From an uncultured Paracoccaceae bacterium (lineage in GTDB: Bacteria; Pseudomonadota; Alphaproteobacteria; Rhodobacterales; Rhodobacteraceae): DNA of 64,000 nt. Both the position numbers and the translations under genes were made by a program. The notes below the pieces were generated by a model. It saw only the letters and a program-made list of their open reading frames with translations. It was not told the origin of the DNA and ran no database searches. Below, in pieces: positions 9,408 through 19,106 of the stretch (positions are counted from its first letter, which is position 1; each line of letters opens with the position of its first letter). The stretch lies in the NCBI GenBank assembly GCA_947500005.1, contig CANMQJ010000010.1:62001-126000 (forward strand). The letters run 5' to 3'.

Positions 9408-10016
9408 TTACAGTTTGACGCCCGAGAAGGACATGAAGGCCAGCGCCATCAGCCCCGCCGAGATGAAGGTGATGCCGAGACCCTGAAGTCCTTCTGGGAT
9501 GTCGGAATATTTCAGTTTTTCCCGCACGCCTGCCATCGCGGTAATCGCGAGCGCCCAGCCAAAGCCCGAGGAAAGACCATAGGTCGTCGCCTCGGCAAAG
9601 TTGTAATCGCGTTCCACCATGAAGAGAGATCCGCCAAGGATGGCGCAGTTGACGGTGATGAGCGGCAGGAAGATCCCCAGTGCGTTGTAGAGCGGTGGGA
9701 AGAACTTATCGAGCACCATCTCGAGGATCTGCACCATCGCCGCGATCACGCCGATATAGGTGATGAGCCCGAGGAAGGTCAGGTCCACATCCTCGAAACC
9801 CGCCCAGGCCAGAGCGCCGGGTTTCAGCAACCCGTTCAGCAGCAGGTTGTTGGCCGGGACGGTGATGGCCTGCACCACCATGACCGAGATGCCAAGGCCG
9901 ATCGCGGTCGAGATCTTTTTCGACACGGCGATGAAGGTACACATGCCGAGGAAGAAGGAGAGTGCGAGGTTCTCGACGAAGATGGCCTTTACGGCCAGGG
10001 AAACGAGCCCTTCCAT
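9408..10016 (-). CDS. nqrE: Na+-NQR subunit E
   Basis: 202-residue integral membrane subunit with about six helices, of the NqrD/NqrE (RnfA/RnfE) family. Together with NqrD it carries the intramembrane iron cofactor and forms part of the electron path. The N-terminal [12 protein letters not shown] region supplies a conserved Cys. The start overlaps the nqrD stop by 1 nt (10016), and an 10-nt gap separates it from nqrF. Length and sequence are normal for the family. Confidence 0.96.
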   Translation of the reverse strand: MEGLVSLAVKAIFVENLALSFFLGMCTFIAVSKKISTAIGLGISVMVVQAITVPANNLLLNGLLKPGALAWAGFEDVDLTFLGLITYIGVIAAMVQILEMVLDKFFPPLYNALGIFLPLITVNCAILGGSLFMVERDYNFAEATTYGLSSGFGWALAITAMAGVREKLKYSDIPEGLQGLGITFISAGLMALAFMSFSGVKL

Positions 10017-10669
10017 CAGTGCGCCTCCACCGACTGGATTTCGTATTCACGCTCTTCGACCTGGGCCGGTTTCCAGGTGCGGAAGCCCCAGATGATGAGC
10101 CCGATGATGAAGAAGGCCGAGGGCGGCAGCAGAAGCAGGCCGTTGGGCACGTACCAGCCGCCATTGTTCACCGTCTCGAGGATGGTCACGCCGAACAGCG
10201 AGCCGGACCCGAAGAATTCGCGGATGACGCCCACCATCATCAGGATCAGGCCATAGCCAAGGCCATTGCCGAACCCGTCGATGAAGGAGGCCACGGGCGG
10301 GTTCTTCATCGCGAAAGCCTCGGCCCGGCCCATCACGATGCAGTTGGTGATGATGAGCCCGACAAAAACCGAAAGGGTCTTGGAGATCTCGAAGGCATAG
10401 GCCTTGAGGATCTGGTCGACCAGGATCACGAGGCTCGCGATGATGACCATCTGAACGATGATCCGGATCGAGCCGGGGATCTGGTTGCGCAGAAGCGAGA
10501 TGAAGAAGGAGCTGAACGAGGTGACGAAGGTCACCGCCAGCGCCATCACGAAGGCCACCTGAAGCGACGAGGTGACCGCCAGCGCCGAGCAGATGCCCAG
10601 CACCTGTAGCGTGATCGGGTTGTTGTCGACCAGAGGATCGACGAGCAATGATCTGCGTGTCTGGGCCAT
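10016..10669 (-). CDS. nqrD: Na+-NQR subunit D
   Basis: 217-residue integral membrane subunit, homologous to NqrE and RnfE, with about six helices. The conserved [16 protein letters not shown] segment holds the iron-ligand Cys. It overlaps nqrC and nqrE by 1 nt on each side, which implies strict translational coupling and equal subunit output. Residues [13 protein letters not shown] are typical of NqrD. Confidence 0.96.
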   Translation of the reverse strand: MAQTRRSLLVDPLVDNNPITLQVLGICSALAVTSSLQVAFVMALAVTFVTSFSSFFISLLRNQIPGSIRIIVQMVIIASLVILVDQILKAYAFEISKTLSVFVGLIITNCIVMGRAEAFAMKNPPVASFIDGFGNGLGYGLILMMVGVIREFFGSGSLFGVTILETVNNGGWYVPNGLLLLPPSAFFIIGLIIWGFRTWKPAQVEEREYEIQSVEAH

Positions 10670-11472
10670 CAGATTTCTCCTGCCTTCAGCCGGTCGAGGA
10701 AGGGGCCATAGCCCTGTTTGCCCATCCAGAACCGGACAAGGTTGTCGACACCGACGCTGGTCAGGGTCGCCCCGGCCAGCGCGTCAACGTGAAATTCGCG
10801 CCCCGCTTGGGGCGGCGTCTTGGCGACGGTGATCTCCAGATCGCCCTCGTCATCGAACAGCTTTTTGCCGTTCCACAGCGCCTTCCAGCGGGGGTTGTCC
10901 ACCTCGGCGCCAAGGCCGGGGGTTTCGCCGTGCTGGTAGAATTGCAGGCCGTAGATGTCGTTGCCGTTCTCTTCGAGCGCGATGAAGCCGTAGAGCGTGG
11001 ACCACAGGCCGTAGCCCTCGACCGGCAGGATCACCTTGTCGATGGCGCCGGCCTCGTCGCGGAGAAGATAGACCATCTGGAAGTAGACCTGATCGCCCAG
11101 CCCGGCCGGGTCCTCGTCGAGGGCGCGCACGATGGCGGGATCGCGCGAAGTTGCCAGCTCGTCATACTCGTCCAGCGCGATCATGTCAGTGAACTCGCCC
11201 GTCGAGAGATCGAGCACATGCGGCTCGAAGGCTTCGAACGCCTCCTGCACGTCTATTCCGGGCTGGTAGATTCCAGCCACCTGTAGGACGTTCACCTGCT
11301 TGTCGCGCTGGCGGTTCGCCTCCTGGATGGGGCGCAGCGAGACGGCCGCGGCCGAAACGACCATCGAGGCGAAGAGGCACAGCGCCACCGCGACGAAGAT
11401 CGTCTTGCCTACTGAATCCGGTGGCGCAGCCAGGAAGCGCGAGATCGGGCCTTGCTTGGGTTGGTCAGACAT
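10669..11472 (-). CDS. nqrC: Na+-NQR subunit C, covalent FMN protein
   Basis: 267-residue subunit with one N-terminal membrane helix (about residues 22-46) and a periplasmic FMN-binding domain. The flavinylation site is [10 protein letters not shown] near residue 237, where FMN is attached to the Thr by the ApbE transferase. Most NqrC proteins have Ser where this one has the second Ala (S-G-A-T), a mild deviation that keeps the Thr. Its 5' end overlaps nqrB by 8 nt and its stop overlaps the nqrD start by 1 nt. Confidence 0.96.
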   Translation of the reverse strand: MSDQPKQGPISRFLAAPPDSVGKTIFVAVALCLFASMVVSAAAVSLRPIQEANRQRDKQVNVLQVAGIYQPGIDVQEAFEAFEPHVLDLSTGEFTDMIALDEYDELATSRDPAIVRALDEDPAGLGDQVYFQMVYLLRDEAGAIDKVILPVEGYGLWSTLYGFIALEENGNDIYGLQFYQHGETPGLGAEVDNPRWKALWNGKKLFDDEGDLEITVAKTPPQAGREFHVDALAGATLTSVGVDNLVRFWMGKQGYGPFLDRLKAGEI

Positions 11473-12673
11473 GACGACGGACCCTCCGTTTGATGTTGGC
11501 CTGCACGACGAAATGATCGATCAACGGCGCAAAGACGTTGCCGAAGAGGATGGCCAGCATGATCCCCTCGGGGAAGGCCGGGTTGAGAACGCGGATCAGC
11601 ACGACCATGACGCCGATCAGCGCACCATAGATCAGCCGGCCCATGTTGGTATGTGCGGCCGAGACGGGCTCGGTCACCATGAAGGCCAAGCCAAAGGCAT
11701 AGCCGCCCAGCACAAGGTGCCAGTACCAGGGCATTGCGAACATCGGGTTGGTGTCCGACCCGATGGTGTTGAGCAGAAGCGAGAAGCCGATGGTGCCGGC
11801 AAGGCAGCCGACGACCAGCCGCCAGTTGGCGATCCTGGTCACCAACAGGAAGGCCAGCCCGATCATAGCCGCCAGCGCCGAGGTCTCGCCGATGCACCCC
11901 TCGATGAAGCCATAGAACGCGTCCCACCAGGTCACGCCGGCAGCGGCAAGTTCCTGGTAGCCCTGCTGTGCCGAAACGGCCAACGCAGTCGCGCCGGAAT
12001 ATCCGTCGACCGGCACCCAGACCGAGTCCCCGGACATCTGTGCGGGGTAAGCGAAATACAGGAAGGCCCGCCCGACGAGCGCCGGGTTGAGGAAGTTCTT
12101 GCCGGTGCCGCCGAACACCTCTTTCCCGATGACGACGCCGAAGGCGATGCCCAGCGCGACCTGCCAGAGCGGCGTGGTCGCCGGCAGGATCAGCGCATAG
12201 AGCATGGAGGTCACGAGAAAGCCCTCGTTCACTTCATGCCCGCGGACGGTGGCAAAGATCACCTCGCAGATGCCGCCCGCCACCAGTGTCACGATGTAGA
12301 TCGGCAGGAAGTAGAGAAGCCCGTGCATGAAGCTGGCAAAGATGCTGTCGGGGTCCAGGCCGATCCCGAACATCTGCAACAGAGCGATCCGCCATCCGTT
12401 CGCGGCCTCGGGCCCGACCGCGGCCAGCGCGGTGTTGGCCTGGTAGCCGGTGTTGTAGAGACCCACGAGGATACAGGGGATCGTCGCGATCACGACATAG
12501 GTCATGATGCGCTTCATGTCGATGTAGGACCGCACATGCGGCGCCATCGTGGTCACCGTGCGCGGGGTGTAGAGAAAGCTTTCCACCATCTCGTAGAGGG
12601 GGAAGTACTTCTCGTATCTGCCGCCCTTGGTGAAGTTGGGCTCGATCCGGTCAAAGAAGCTGCGCAGACCCAT
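11465..12673 (-). CDS. nqrB: Na+-NQR subunit B, covalent FMN and riboflavin subunit
   Basis: 402-residue membrane subunit, the core of the sodium pathway and the quinone site, with about ten helices. The covalent FMN motif D-G-Y-S-G-A-T-A-L-A is intact near residue 220. The N-terminal M-G-L-R-S-F-F-D and the F-P-L-Y-E-M-V-E-S-F-L-Y-T-P segment are characteristic. It lies 5 nt after nqrA and overlaps nqrC by 8 nt. Confidence 0.97.
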   Translation of the reverse strand: MGLRSFFDRIEPNFTKGGRYEKYFPLYEMVESFLYTPRTVTTMAPHVRSYIDMKRIMTYVVIATIPCILVGLYNTGYQANTALAAVGPEAANGWRIALLQMFGIGLDPDSIFASFMHGLLYFLPIYIVTLVAGGICEVIFATVRGHEVNEGFLVTSMLYALILPATTPLWQVALGIAFGVVIGKEVFGGTGKNFLNPALVGRAFLYFAYPAQMSGDSVWVPVDGYSGATALAVSAQQGYQELAAAGVTWWDAFYGFIEGCIGETSALAAMIGLAFLLVTRIANWRLVVGCLAGTIGFSLLLNTIGSDTNPMFAMPWYWHLVLGGYAFGLAFMVTEPVSAAHTNMGRLIYGALIGVMVVLIRVLNPAFPEGIMLAILFGNVFAPLIDHFVVQANIKRRVRRHV

Positions 12674-12678
12674 CTGGC

Positions 12679-14022
12679 TCAGCCCTCCTTCTCAATCTTG
12701 GTCAGGCTGTCGCGCAGCGCGAGCCCGTATTCGTACTTGGCCGGGCAGGCAAAGCCCACCAGACCCAGATCCTCTTCGTCCAACTCCATCGCGCCCAGCG
12801 CCTGGGCGGTGTCGGTGTCCATCACCAGAAGCGCGCGGAGGAGTTGGGTGGGCAGGTAGTCCTGCGGCATCAATCGTTCGAACGTACCAATGGGCACCAT
12901 CGCGCGGCGACCGCCATTTAGGTTCGTCGTGAGATTGTAGAGCTTGGTCGACAGGGCCGAGCCCAACACGGGCTGCACCGCGTATTTCGACGGCATCGGG
13001 CGGATCCAACCCATCGGGATCTGCTCGCGGTCCTCCTCGATGATCGAAACCTGCCGCGCGTAGCGCGAGAGATAGGCGAAAGGTCCGTCGGCAGCGAGCC
13101 CGGACAGGACCGAGCCCGAGATGACGCGCACGGGTTTGTTCATGGCGATCTCGTGATCGGTGAGGTCGGTGAGCGAGGCGCCCATCACGGTGCGGATCAG
13201 CCGGGGCTGGCGCGCGGCGGGGCCGCAAAGCGCCACCACGCGGCTGGGGTCGAGGTGACCCGTGCGCATCAGGCGGCCGATGGCGATCACGTCCTGATAT
13301 CCGATGGTCCAGACCATGTCGGACGCGTTGAGCGGATGCAGGAAATGGATATGCGTTCCGGCGAGACCGGCGGGATGCGGCCCCTCGAAGCTGGCAGCCT
13401 CGACCCTGGCCAGGTCGGCGCCGGGGATGGCTGCTCCGGGCGCGTGGCAGAGCCAGGTCTTTCCCTCGGTCAGGGTCGAGACGGCCTTGAGGCCTGTTAC
13501 GAAATCGTCCGCGGAATCATTGATGATCAACTGGGCGTCGGGCGCCAGCGGTTCGCTTTCCATCGCGGTGACAAAGATCGCCTGAGGCGCGGTTCCGGGC
13601 ACCGGCAGCTTGGAATAGGGACGGGTGCGGAAACTGGTCCACAGGCCCGCGGCGCAGAGCTTCTCGGTGATGCCGGCGGCGGTCGACGCGTCGCCCACGT
13701 CCGAGAAATCCACGCCGGTATCGTTGGGGTCCGTCACCTCGATCACCACGGATTGCAGCACGCGGCGCGCACCCCGGTTGATCGCCACGACCCGGCCGGT
13801 CATGGGGGCGACGATCATCGCCTCGGGTGCGTCCTTGTGCGCGAAAAGCGGAGTGCCGCGCTGCACGCTGTCGCCTTCCTGCGCGATCATTCGCGGCTTC
13901 AGCCCGATATAGTCGGCGCCGAGAACCCCAACCGTCCCGAATTCGGGCCCGGGATGGATTTTCTGTTCGGGCGCCCCGCTTACCGGCAGGTCCAGCCCTT
14001 TCCTGAGTTTGAAAGTCTGCAT
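12679..14022 (-). CDS. nqrA: Na+-NQR subunit A
   Basis: 447-residue peripheral cytoplasmic subunit, first gene of the nqr operon. ATG 14022 gives the family N-terminus M-Q-T-F-K-L-R-K-G-L-D-L-P; the frame stays open to 14190 but the extra residues match nothing expected. A barrel-sandwich region with G-A-D-Y-I-G-L-K-P is followed by a Rossmann-like core. NqrA contributes to ubiquinone binding next to NqrB. The promoter must lie in the 272-bp gap to the divergent methyltransferase gene; I could not pick a convincing -35/-10 pair there. Confidence 0.95.
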   Translation of the reverse strand: MQTFKLRKGLDLPVSGAPEQKIHPGPEFGTVGVLGADYIGLKPRMIAQEGDSVQRGTPLFAHKDAPEAMIVAPMTGRVVAINRGARRVLQSVVIEVTDPNDTGVDFSDVGDASTAAGITEKLCAAGLWTSFRTRPYSKLPVPGTAPQAIFVTAMESEPLAPDAQLIINDSADDFVTGLKAVSTLTEGKTWLCHAPGAAIPGADLARVEAASFEGPHPAGLAGTHIHFLHPLNASDMVWTIGYQDVIAIGRLMRTGHLDPSRVVALCGPAARQPRLIRTVMGASLTDLTDHEIAMNKPVRVISGSVLSGLAADGPFAYLSRYARQVSIIEEDREQIPMGWIRPMPSKYAVQPVLGSALSTKLYNLTTNLNGGRRAMVPIGTFERLMPQDYLPTQLLRALLVMDTDTAQALGAMELDEEDLGLVGFACPAKYEYGLALRDSLTKIEKEG

Positions 14023-14294
14023 GTCGCTTCGTTCTTCCGAGCCCGATCCGCGCGGCGGCGTGTTCCAGATGCGGGATGCCGTGGTCTCCACCGCGCCCCA
14101 GCCTGCGCATTCTACCGCCTGCGCAAGACGTCTTGATCCGCGCGCACGTTTACGCGGGAAGTCGGGCAAAGGCAAACCCGTTAGGCTCACAAATCACGGT
14201 ATACGATCGGATTCCGCCAATGTGACGCAGCAGCAACCGAAGGCGTGCATCAAAAACGGTCGCGGTCGGCGCCGGATGAGCCTAAAGCAGGATC

Positions 14295-15410
14295 ATGGAA
14301 ACCGACACGACACCCGAAATCTTCCTTGCAGCCACGCCCGGGCTGGAATCTCCGCTCTGCGCCGAGGCAGCCGAATGCGGCTTCGCCGAGCCAACCATCG
14401 TGCCCGGTGGCGTGACCCTACGCGGAGACTGGACCGAGGTCTGGCGCGCCAACCTGGTCCTGCGGGGCGCCAACCGGGTGTTGCGGCGTTTCGCTACCTT
14501 TCCGGCCGTGCACCTGGCGCAGCTGGACAAGCGCGCGCGAAAGCTGCCCTGGGCCGAGCTGTTGAAGCCGGATGTACCGGTCCGGGTCGAGGCCACGAGC
14601 CGGCGGTCGCGGATCTATCACGCCGGGGCCGCGCGCGAACGGGTGGAGCGGGCGATCTCGGAAACGCTGGGCGCGCCGATCGACCCCGAGGCGGGGGTCA
14701 AGATCCAGCTGCGGATCGAGAAGGACCTGTGCACCTTTTCCGTCGATACCTCGGGCGAGTTGCTGCACAAGCGCGGTCACAAGCTGTCGGTCGCCAAGGC
14801 ACCGATGCGCGAGACGATGGCCGCGATGTTCCTGCGCGAATGCGGGTTCACGGGGGACGAGCCAGTGCTCGACCCGATGTGCGGCTCGGGCAGTTTCGTG
14901 ATGGAGGCGGCCGAGATTGCCGCAGGACTTGCGCCGGGCCGCGACCGGAGCTTTGCCTTTGAACAGCTTGCGAGTTTCGACGCATCCGCGTGGGAGGCGC
15001 TGCGTGGATCGGTTCAGGCCACACCACCCGGGCTGTTGTTCCATGGCTCCGACCGCAATGCAGGTGCGGTTGAGGCGGCGCGGCAGAATGCCGAAAGCGC
15101 CGGCATCGCGGAATGGACCCGATTCTCGCAGGCGAGTATCAGCGCGATCAAGCCACCGCCCGGCCCGTCCGGTCTGGTGATCGCGAATCCGCCCTATGGC
15201 GGCCGGATTGGCGACGAAAAGCGGCTGAGGTCGCTATATGGCTCACTCGGGAAAGTCTTGATGGAGCGGTTCGCGGGGTGGCGCGTGGGAATCGTCACCA
15301 GTTCCCAGTCCCTGGCGCGTTCGACACGCCTGCCGCTGCTGCAACCCGGCCCGGTGGTCGATCACGGTGGGACCAAGGTACGCCTGTACCGGACCGACAC
15401 CCTGCGCTGA
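14295..15410 (+). CDS. THUMP-domain class I SAM-dependent RNA methyltransferase (RlmL N-half/YpsC type)
   Basis: 371 residues. An N-terminal ferredoxin-like/THUMP region (about 1-160) precedes a Rossmann methyltransferase domain with SAM motif L-D-P-M-C-G-S-G-S-F near residue 195 and catalytic motif IV N-P-P-Y-G-G-R near residue 297. N-P-P-Y enzymes methylate exocyclic amino groups, and the closest family makes m2G2445 in 23S rRNA (the N-terminal half of E. coli RlmL). The RlmK-like second half is absent, as is usual outside gammaproteobacteria. Exact target base is inferred. It is monocistronic, divergent from nqrA. Confidence 0.88.
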   Translation: METDTTPEIFLAATPGLESPLCAEAAECGFAEPTIVPGGVTLRGDWTEVWRANLVLRGANRVLRRFATFPAVHLAQLDKRARKLPWAELLKPDVPVRVEATSRRSRIYHAGAARERVERAISETLGAPIDPEAGVKIQLRIEKDLCTFSVDTSGELLHKRGHKLSVAKAPMRETMAAMFLRECGFTGDEPVLDPMCGSGSFVMEAAEIAAGLAPGRDRSFAFEQLASFDASAWEALRGSVQATPPGLLFHGSDRNAGAVEAARQNAESAGIAEWTRFSQASISAIKPPPGPSGLVIANPPYGGRIGDEKRLRSLYGSLGKVLMERFAGWRVGIVTSSQSLARSTRLPLLQPGPVVDHGGTKVRLYRTDTLR

Positions 15411-15417
15411 AACGATA

Positions 15418-15443
15418 AAAGCCGCCCCGAACGGAGCGGCTTT
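15418..15443. terminator. Intrinsic terminator between convergent genes
   Basis: An 8-bp stem AAAGCCGC / GCGGCTTT with further partial pairing (CCG/CGG) toward the loop. On the minus strand it ends in TTTTATCGTTT, so it best serves the DUF1127 gene; it may also stop the methyltransferase transcript. Confidence 0.7.
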
Positions 15444-15466
15444 CAGAAACCGGGTATGACCATGTT

Positions 15467-15661
15467 TCAGAACTTCGCGACGTCTTCGCGGGTCAGGCCG
15501 ATATCGTCCAGCTGACGATCGCTCAGCGTGCTGAGGATGTTGCGGGTCTTGCGTGCCTTGTTCCAAGCCACCAGGTCGGTCTTGACCGAAAGAACGGCAT
15601 CCACCACGCGGAGAGTTGCGACTGCTCCGAACGGCGCATGAATTTGTGCTGCTTTTGCCAT
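15467..15661 (-). CDS. DUF1127 small protein
   Basis: 64 residues ending in the DUF1127/YjiS-like motif L-S-D-R-Q-L-D-D-I-G-L-T-R-E-D-V (residues ~46-61), which is basic-amphipathic and close to the Arg-rich DUF1127 proteins of rhizobia that bind RNA or affect phosphate and carbon metabolism. Here the domain is the only recognisable part. ATG 15661 has AGGA at good spacing, and a terminator follows the stop. Single-gene unit. Molecular role unknown for this subfamily. Confidence 0.85.
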   Translation of the reverse strand: MAKAAQIHAPFGAVATLRVVDAVLSVKTDLVAWNKARKTRNILSTLSDRQLDDIGLTREDVAKF

Positions 15662-15860
15662 GCGTATATTCCTGTAGAAAGAGAAACAGCCGACCCTGCG
15701 TCGGTTGCAAGGCTCATTTAGGGGGAATGCTGCACTTGCACAATTGCCGCCAGAGCAGTCCCGTATTGCGCCAATTGCATATCATTTGGGCAGTTTGTGA
15801 ACGGTTGCTCCGCCCCGGTCCCCGGCCCATATAGGAAGGGTTTTGGAAAAGGAGCGCGAC

Positions 15861-16421
15861 ATGGCAGAGGACAAGTTTCCCGGCTGGCACGGAACGACGA
15901 TCATCGGTGTCAAGAAAGGCGGCAAGGTCGTCGTGGCCGGGGACGGTCAGGTCAGCCTGGGACAGACGGTCATCAAGGGCACCGCGCGTAAAGTGCGCCG
16001 CCTGTCGCCGGGCGGCTTCGACGTGGTGGCGGGCTTTGCCGGGTCGACGGCGGATGCCTTTGCCCTGCTCGAACGGCTGGAAACCAAGATGGAAGCGACG
16101 CCAGGACAGTTGCAGCGCGCCTCGGTCGAGCTGGCCAAGGACTGGCGCACCGACAAGTACCTGCAGAAGCTCGAGGCGATGCTGATCGTGACCGATGGCA
16201 AGGACATGTTCGTGATCACCGGCGCGGGCGACGTGCTGGAGCCGGAACATGACGTGGCCGCGATCGGCTCGGGCGGAAATTACGCGCTTGCCGCGGCCCG
16301 CGCGATGATGGACAGCGACCGTTCAGCCGAGGAGGTCGCGCGCACCGCGATGGCGATCGCGGCCGATATCTGCGTCTACACCAACGGTAACCTGACGGTC
16401 GAAAGCATCGGCGCGGATTGA
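15861..16421 (+). CDS. hslV: HslV peptidase subunit of the HslVU protease
   Basis: 186-residue proteasome-related threonine peptidase. Translation from ATG 15861 is favoured by AAAAGGAG just upstream; a TTG at 15843 in the same frame lacks support. The mature N-terminal Thr lies in H-G-T-T-I-I-G-V after removal of a ~11-residue propeptide typical of alphaproteobacteria, and the G-S-G-G-N-Y-A segment is conserved. It forms a double hexamer capped by HslU and degrades misfolded or regulatory proteins. A C-C-C-A-T-A-T element at 15826-15832 looks like a sigma-32 -10 box, but no -35 sits at proper spacing. Confidence 0.96.
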   Translation: MAEDKFPGWHGTTIIGVKKGGKVVVAGDGQVSLGQTVIKGTARKVRRLSPGGFDVVAGFAGSTADAFALLERLETKMEATPGQLQRASVELAKDWRTDKYLQKLEAMLIVTDGKDMFVITGAGDVLEPEHDVAAIGSGGNYALAAARAMMDSDRSAEEVARTAMAIAADICVYTNGNLTVESIGAD

Positions 16422-16480
16422 GCGCCCCTTGCACTGCACCATCAATGACGCCAAGTCTCACGACATCCAAGGAGACGTGC

Positions 16481-17782
16481 ATGACCGACCTGACACCGCG
16501 TGAAATCGTATCCGAGCTCGACCGCTTCATCATCGGGCAGAAAGAGGCCAAGCGGGCCGTGGCCGTGGCGCTGCGCAATCGCTGGCGCCGCAAGCAGTTG
16601 AGCGATGACCTGCGCGACGAGGTATACCCGAAGAACATCCTGATGATCGGTCCGACCGGCGTGGGCAAGACCGAGATCAGCCGCCGCCTTGCGAAACTGG
16701 CGCGCGCGCCTTTCATCAAGGTCGAGGCCACCAAGTTCACCGAGGTCGGCTATGTCGGGCGGGACGTGGAACAGATCATCCGCGATCTGGTCGATTCCGC
16801 CATCGTTCAGACGCGGGAATACATGCGCGACGACGTGCGCGCCCGCGCCCATCAGAATGCCGAGGACCGGGTGATCGCGGCCATCGCAGGCACCGATGCG
16901 CGCGAAGCCACGCGCGACATGTTCCGGCGCAAGCTGAAATCGGGTGAACTGGACGATACGGAGATCGAGCTGGAGCTGTCAGAAAGCTCCAATCCGATGC
17001 CGATGATGGAAATCCCGGGGCAGCCCGGCATGGGTATGATGAACCTGGGCGATATCTTCGGCAAGGCCTTTGGCGGGCGAACCGTCAAGAAGAAGATGAA
17101 AGTCGCGGACAGCTACGAGATCCTTCTGAGCGAGGAGGCCGACAAGCTGCTCGATGACGAGGCCGTCAACAAGACTGCGCTGGAGGCGGTCGAGCAGAAC
17201 GGGATCGTTTTCCTGGACGAGATCGACAAGGTCTGTGCCCGCACCGACGCGCGGGGCGGCGATGTCAGCCGCGAGGGCGTGCAGCGCGATCTGCTGCCGC
17301 TGATCGAGGGAACGACCGTTTCGACCAAGCATGGCGCGGTCAAGACGGACCATATCCTGTTCATCGCAAGCGGCGCGTTCCACATCGCCAAACCTTCGGA
17401 CCTGCTGCCCGAGTTGCAGGGCCGCCTGCCGATCCGGGTAGAGTTGCGCGCACTGACCGAGGGCGATTTCGTGCGCATCCTGACCGAGACCGACAACGCG
17501 CTGACCCGGCAATACACGGCCCTGATGGGCACCGAGAGCGTGACGGTCGAATTCACCGACGAAGGCATCGCAGCGCTCGCGCGGATCGCGGCGGAAGTGA
17601 ACCAGAGCGTCGAGAATATCGGGGCACGGCGTCTTTACACGGTGATGGAGCGGGTGTTCGAAGAGCTGTCCTTTGCCGCCCCGGACCGGACGGGCGAGAC
17701 CGTGACGGTCGATGCGGATTTCGTCGAGAAGAACCTGGGCGAGCTGTCCCGGTCCACGGATCTGAGCCGTTACGTGCTGTGA
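16481..17782 (+). CDS. hslU: HslU ATPase subunit of the HslVU protease
   Basis: 433-residue AAA+ unfoldase. ATG 16481 follows AAGGAG at optimal spacing and gives the family N-terminus [10 protein letters not shown]. Walker A is GPTGVGKTE, the G-Y-V-G-R-D pore loop is near residue 90, Walker B reads V-F-L-D-E-I-D-K, and sensor 2 contains G-A-R-R. The C-terminal L-S-R-Y-V-L tail inserts into HslV to activate it. The I-domain (about 110-230) is shorter and Met-rich. It lies 59 nt after hslV in the same operon. Confidence 0.97.
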   Translation: MTDLTPREIVSELDRFIIGQKEAKRAVAVALRNRWRRKQLSDDLRDEVYPKNILMIGPTGVGKTEISRRLAKLARAPFIKVEATKFTEVGYVGRDVEQIIRDLVDSAIVQTREYMRDDVRARAHQNAEDRVIAAIAGTDAREATRDMFRRKLKSGELDDTEIELELSESSNPMPMMEIPGQPGMGMMNLGDIFGKAFGGRTVKKKMKVADSYEILLSEEADKLLDDEAVNKTALEAVEQNGIVFLDEIDKVCARTDARGGDVSREGVQRDLLPLIEGTTVSTKHGAVKTDHILFIASGAFHIAKPSDLLPELQGRLPIRVELRALTEGDFVRILTETDNALTRQYTALMGTESVTVEFTDEGIAALARIAAEVNQSVENIGARRLYTVMERVFEELSFAAPDRTGETVTVDADFVEKNLGELSRSTDLSRYVL

Positions 17783-17858
17783 TCATTTGACTGGACCTCA
17801 CCGCACGGTCGGATAGCGTGAGCGCAACTTGACACGTGAGGTAAACGGTGCGCTCGAC

Positions 17859-19106
17859 ATGTCACGGGCTTTGCGGCCCCAAATGCTGAACACGGGCGCT
17901 CTGCGCGACTACCTGAGACGGAATGCCCGCTGGCTGATGGCCGGTGGGCTTCTCACCTTTCTGTCAAGCTTCGGGCAGACCTTCTTCATCTCGGTCTTCG
18001 CCGGAGAAATCCGTGAGACGTTTGACCTGAGCCATGGTGCCTGGGGCGGGATATACACGATCGGGACGGGCCTGTCGGCCGCGGTGATGGTCTGGGCGGG
18101 GTCGCTGACCGATCAATTTCGTGTCCGGCAACTCGGGCCGTTCATCCTGCTGGGTCTTTCGGTGGCCTGCCTGTCGATGGCGTTCAATCAATGGGCCTGG
18201 GGGCTTGTGCCCGTCGTCTTCCTGCTGCGGTTCTTCGGGCAGGGCATGTCCAGCCATATCGCGATGGTGGCAATGGCGCGCTGGTTCACGCGGACGCGGG
18301 GCAGGGCGCTGTCCATCGCGACGGTCGGTGTCGCGATGGGAGAAGCCGCGCTACCGCTGCTTTTCGTTTCCGCAATGGCATTCCTGGATTGGCGCTGGCT
18401 TTGGGTGATCGCGGCGGGGATTGCCTTTCTGGGAATTCCGCTGCTGTCACGCCTGCTGACCGAGGAGCGAACACCGCAAAGCTTTGCCGAATCCTATATC
18501 GCCTTCGGCATGGAGGGGCGGCAATGGACACGCAAGCAGGCGCTGAGCCACCCGCTGTTCTGGATGATGGTTCCCGCCATTCTGGGCCCGTCAGCTTTTG
18601 TCACCGCGTTTTTCTTTCACCAGGTTCACCTGGCCGAGGTGAAAGGCTGGGAACATGTGGAGCTTGTAGCGCTGTTCCCGCTTTATACCGCGGTCGGCAT
18701 GGGGTCGATGTTCGCGGCGGGATGGGGGCTGGACAAGTTCGGGACGGCCGGGTTGATGCCGTTTTATCAATTGCCGATGGCCGCCGGGTTCCTGGCATTC
18801 GGGCTGGGCGACAGCACGGCGATGGCGGTAGTGGGAGTCTCGCTGCTCGGGATCACCGCGGGGGCGAATTCGACCCTACCGGCGGCCTTCTGGGCCGAGT
18901 TCTACGGTACCGCGCATATCGGCGCCATCAAGTCGCTGGCAACGGCGGTGATGGTTCTGGGTACGGCGATCGGTCCGGGCCTGACGGGCGCGCTCATCGA
19001 TTTGGGGTGGGGCATCCAGGGACAGTTCACGGCCATCGCGTTCTATTTCTGCCTGACGGCCGGTCTGACCTGGCTGGGTGTTTCGCGCGCGAAACAGACG
19101 CTTTAG
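17859..19106 (+). CDS. MFS transporter
   Basis: About 415 residues with twelve predicted hydrophobic helices in two halves, typical of the major facilitator superfamily. The loop after helix 2 contains G-S-L-T-D-Q-F-R-V-R (a degenerate G-x-x-x-D-R/K motif A), and helix 5 has G-V-A-M-G-E-A-A (motif-C-like region). Start choice is uncertain: TTG 17829, ATG 17859 and ATG 17883 are all in frame and none has a strong ribosome site; 17859 is a compromise. Substrate unknown; the sequence resembles the monocarboxylate/oxalate-formate type branch only loosely. The stop overlaps that of the convergent smr gene by 4 nt. Confidence 0.85.
   Translation: MSRALRPQMLNTGALRDYLRRNARWLMAGGLLTFLSSFGQTFFISVFAGEIRETFDLSHGAWGGIYTIGTGLSAAVMVWAGSLTDQFRVRQLGPFILLGLSVACLSMAFNQWAWGLVPVVFLLRFFGQGMSSHIAMVAMARWFTRTRGRALSIATVGVAMGEAALPLLFVSAMAFLDWRWLWVIAAGIAFLGIPLLSRLLTEERTPQSFAESYIAFGMEGRQWTRKQALSHPLFWMMVPAILGPSAFVTAFFFHQVHLAEVKGWEHVELVALFPLYTAVGMGSMFAAGWGLDKFGTAGLMPFYQLPMAAGFLAFGLGDSTAMAVVGVSLLGITAGANSTLPAAFWAEFYGTAHIGAIKSLATAVMVLGTAIGPGLTGALIDLGWGIQGQFTAIAFYFCLTAGLTWLGVSRAKQTL

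Noticed and set aside
15780..15860. Sigma-32 promoter for hslVU
   Set aside because: CCCATAT at 15826 looks like a -10 box, but the only CTTGAA-like -35 (TTGTGAA, 15795) is about 23 nt away, too far.
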